Of a DNA stretch of 64,000 nt, positions 63,792 to 64,000 are shown piece by piece (position 1 is the first letter of the stretch; each line of letters opens with the position of its first letter). Position numbers and translations under genes: made by a program. The stretch lies in assembly GCA_963734125.1 (NCBI GenBank), contig CAVTGB010000004.1:1-64000 (forward strand). The letters run 5' to 3'. This stretch comes from DATARH01 sp963734125 (lineage in GTDB: Bacteria > Pseudomonadota > Alphaproteobacteria > ATCC43930 > CGMCC-115725). The notes under the pieces were generated by a model that worked only from the letters and a program-made list of their open reading frames with translations, made no database searches and was not told the DNA's origin.

Positions 63792-64000
63792 TCAGCCGCT
63801 GTCTGTCGGCGCATGACGCGAGTTGCTCGGCGCGGCATAAATGATGGTATATCGATAAATCTTGGTATAATGGCGCATGTAAAACTTATAACCTTCGGGC
63901 AGATACTCTCGTAATGCCTTGGGAACGTCGTAGTAACCCGCGCCGCCTCCATAGTGTATAGCAATCGCAAACCGCGGACGAAAGCGGGCGACCGTCTCGC
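63792..64000 (-). CDS. FkbM-family methyltransferase, 3' end only (runs off the window)
   Basis: The minus-strand frame entering from the window edge encodes 68 residues before TGA at 63792-63794: RPRFAIAIHYGGGAGYYDVP, KALREYLPEGYKFYMRHYT, then KIYRYTIIYAAP. This is the typical C-terminus of FkbM-type SAM methyltransferases, in which the conserved L-R-H-Y-T/Y-A strand pair closes the fold. It would methylate a sugar in the glycan. The 5' part lies beyond the window. Confidence 0.65.
   Translation of the reverse strand, partial: ETVARFRPRFAIAIHYGGGAGYYDVPKALREYLPEGYKFYMRHYTKIYRYTIIYAAPSNSRHAPTDSG

Noticed and set aside
63767..63970. 67-codon minus-strand frame near the window end
   Set aside because: It is out of frame with the clear FkbM C-terminal sequence in the same place.

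Overview
The window is a chimeric or misjoined contig. Positions 1 to about 905 are very AT-rich and hold three small tightly packed genes separated by a repeated intergenic element containing a perfect palindrome; two of the genes start with nearly the same codons. This resembles a nucleocytoplasmic giant virus (or another AT-rich intron-poor eukaryotic source) far more than the rest. From about 916 onward the sequence is high-GC bacterial DNA with Shine-Dalgarno led genes, ATG/GTG/TTG starts, minCDE, rpsB-tsf, and the dispersed palindromic repeats that in translation read 'VIPAKAGTH...WIPACAGMT', which are common in Alphaproteobacteria. I infer an uncultured alphaproteobacterium (Rhodospirillales-like) assembled from long reads.

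Layout of the bacterial part. 0.9-3.0 kb: GH63-like glucosidase cut off by the junction. 3.3-5.8 kb: a single-gene superfamily 2 helicase with a C-terminal PD-(D/E)XK-like nuclease motif, a defence candidate. 6.1-8.9 kb: methyltransferase, isocitrate lyase/PEP mutase family enzyme, exported TPR protein. 9.0-10.8 kb: tsf and rpsB. 11-18.5 kb: mixed metabolism (enolase superfamily enzyme, LysM lipoprotein, DUF1801 protein, formyl-CoA transferase-like enzyme, TPP enzyme with a coupled methyltransferase, a second methyltransferase). 18.9-28.3 kb: a complete MdtABC-type RND efflux operon with an OprM/NodT outer-membrane factor. 28.3-34.0 kb: EthD-like protein, orphan ECF sigma factor, dnaB, cfa, a small unknown gene and nth. 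34.1-37.0 kb: two amidohydrolases. 37.1-38.5 kb: a lower-GC accessory island (HNH endonuclease, zinc-ribbon protein, small membrane protein). 38.5-42.3 kb: GMC oxidoreductase and minCDE. 42.4-46.3 kb: cupin, two-subunit aconitase X, gamma-glutamyltranspeptidase-like protein. 46.3-48.8 kb: rnhA, thrB, a double CDGSH iron-sulfur protein and a lipoprotein.

48.8-64.0 kb is one long minus-strand glycan locus: NAD-dependent epimerase, glycosyltransferases, an internally duplicated deacetylase-like protein, a sulfotransferase with a coiled-coil tail, a giant glycosyltransferase of about 1,845 residues (beta-sandwich repeats, two GT4 domains, a CgeB-like domain and a GT2 domain), a secreted protein, a polysaccharide deacetylase, and the 3' end of an FkbM-type methyltransferase at the window edge. 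Together they look like a pathway for making, sulfating, methylating and trimming a surface or extracellular glycan.

Many genes carry single-base frameshifts whose two sides are both well conserved; almost all are +1 insertions, with a dense cluster in the mdtB-like gene. Essential dnaB and thrB are hit too, so most are probably sequencing errors and not gene decay. Coordinates of such genes below span the whole reconstructed gene. No tRNA, rRNA, CRISPR array or insertion sequence was recognised.
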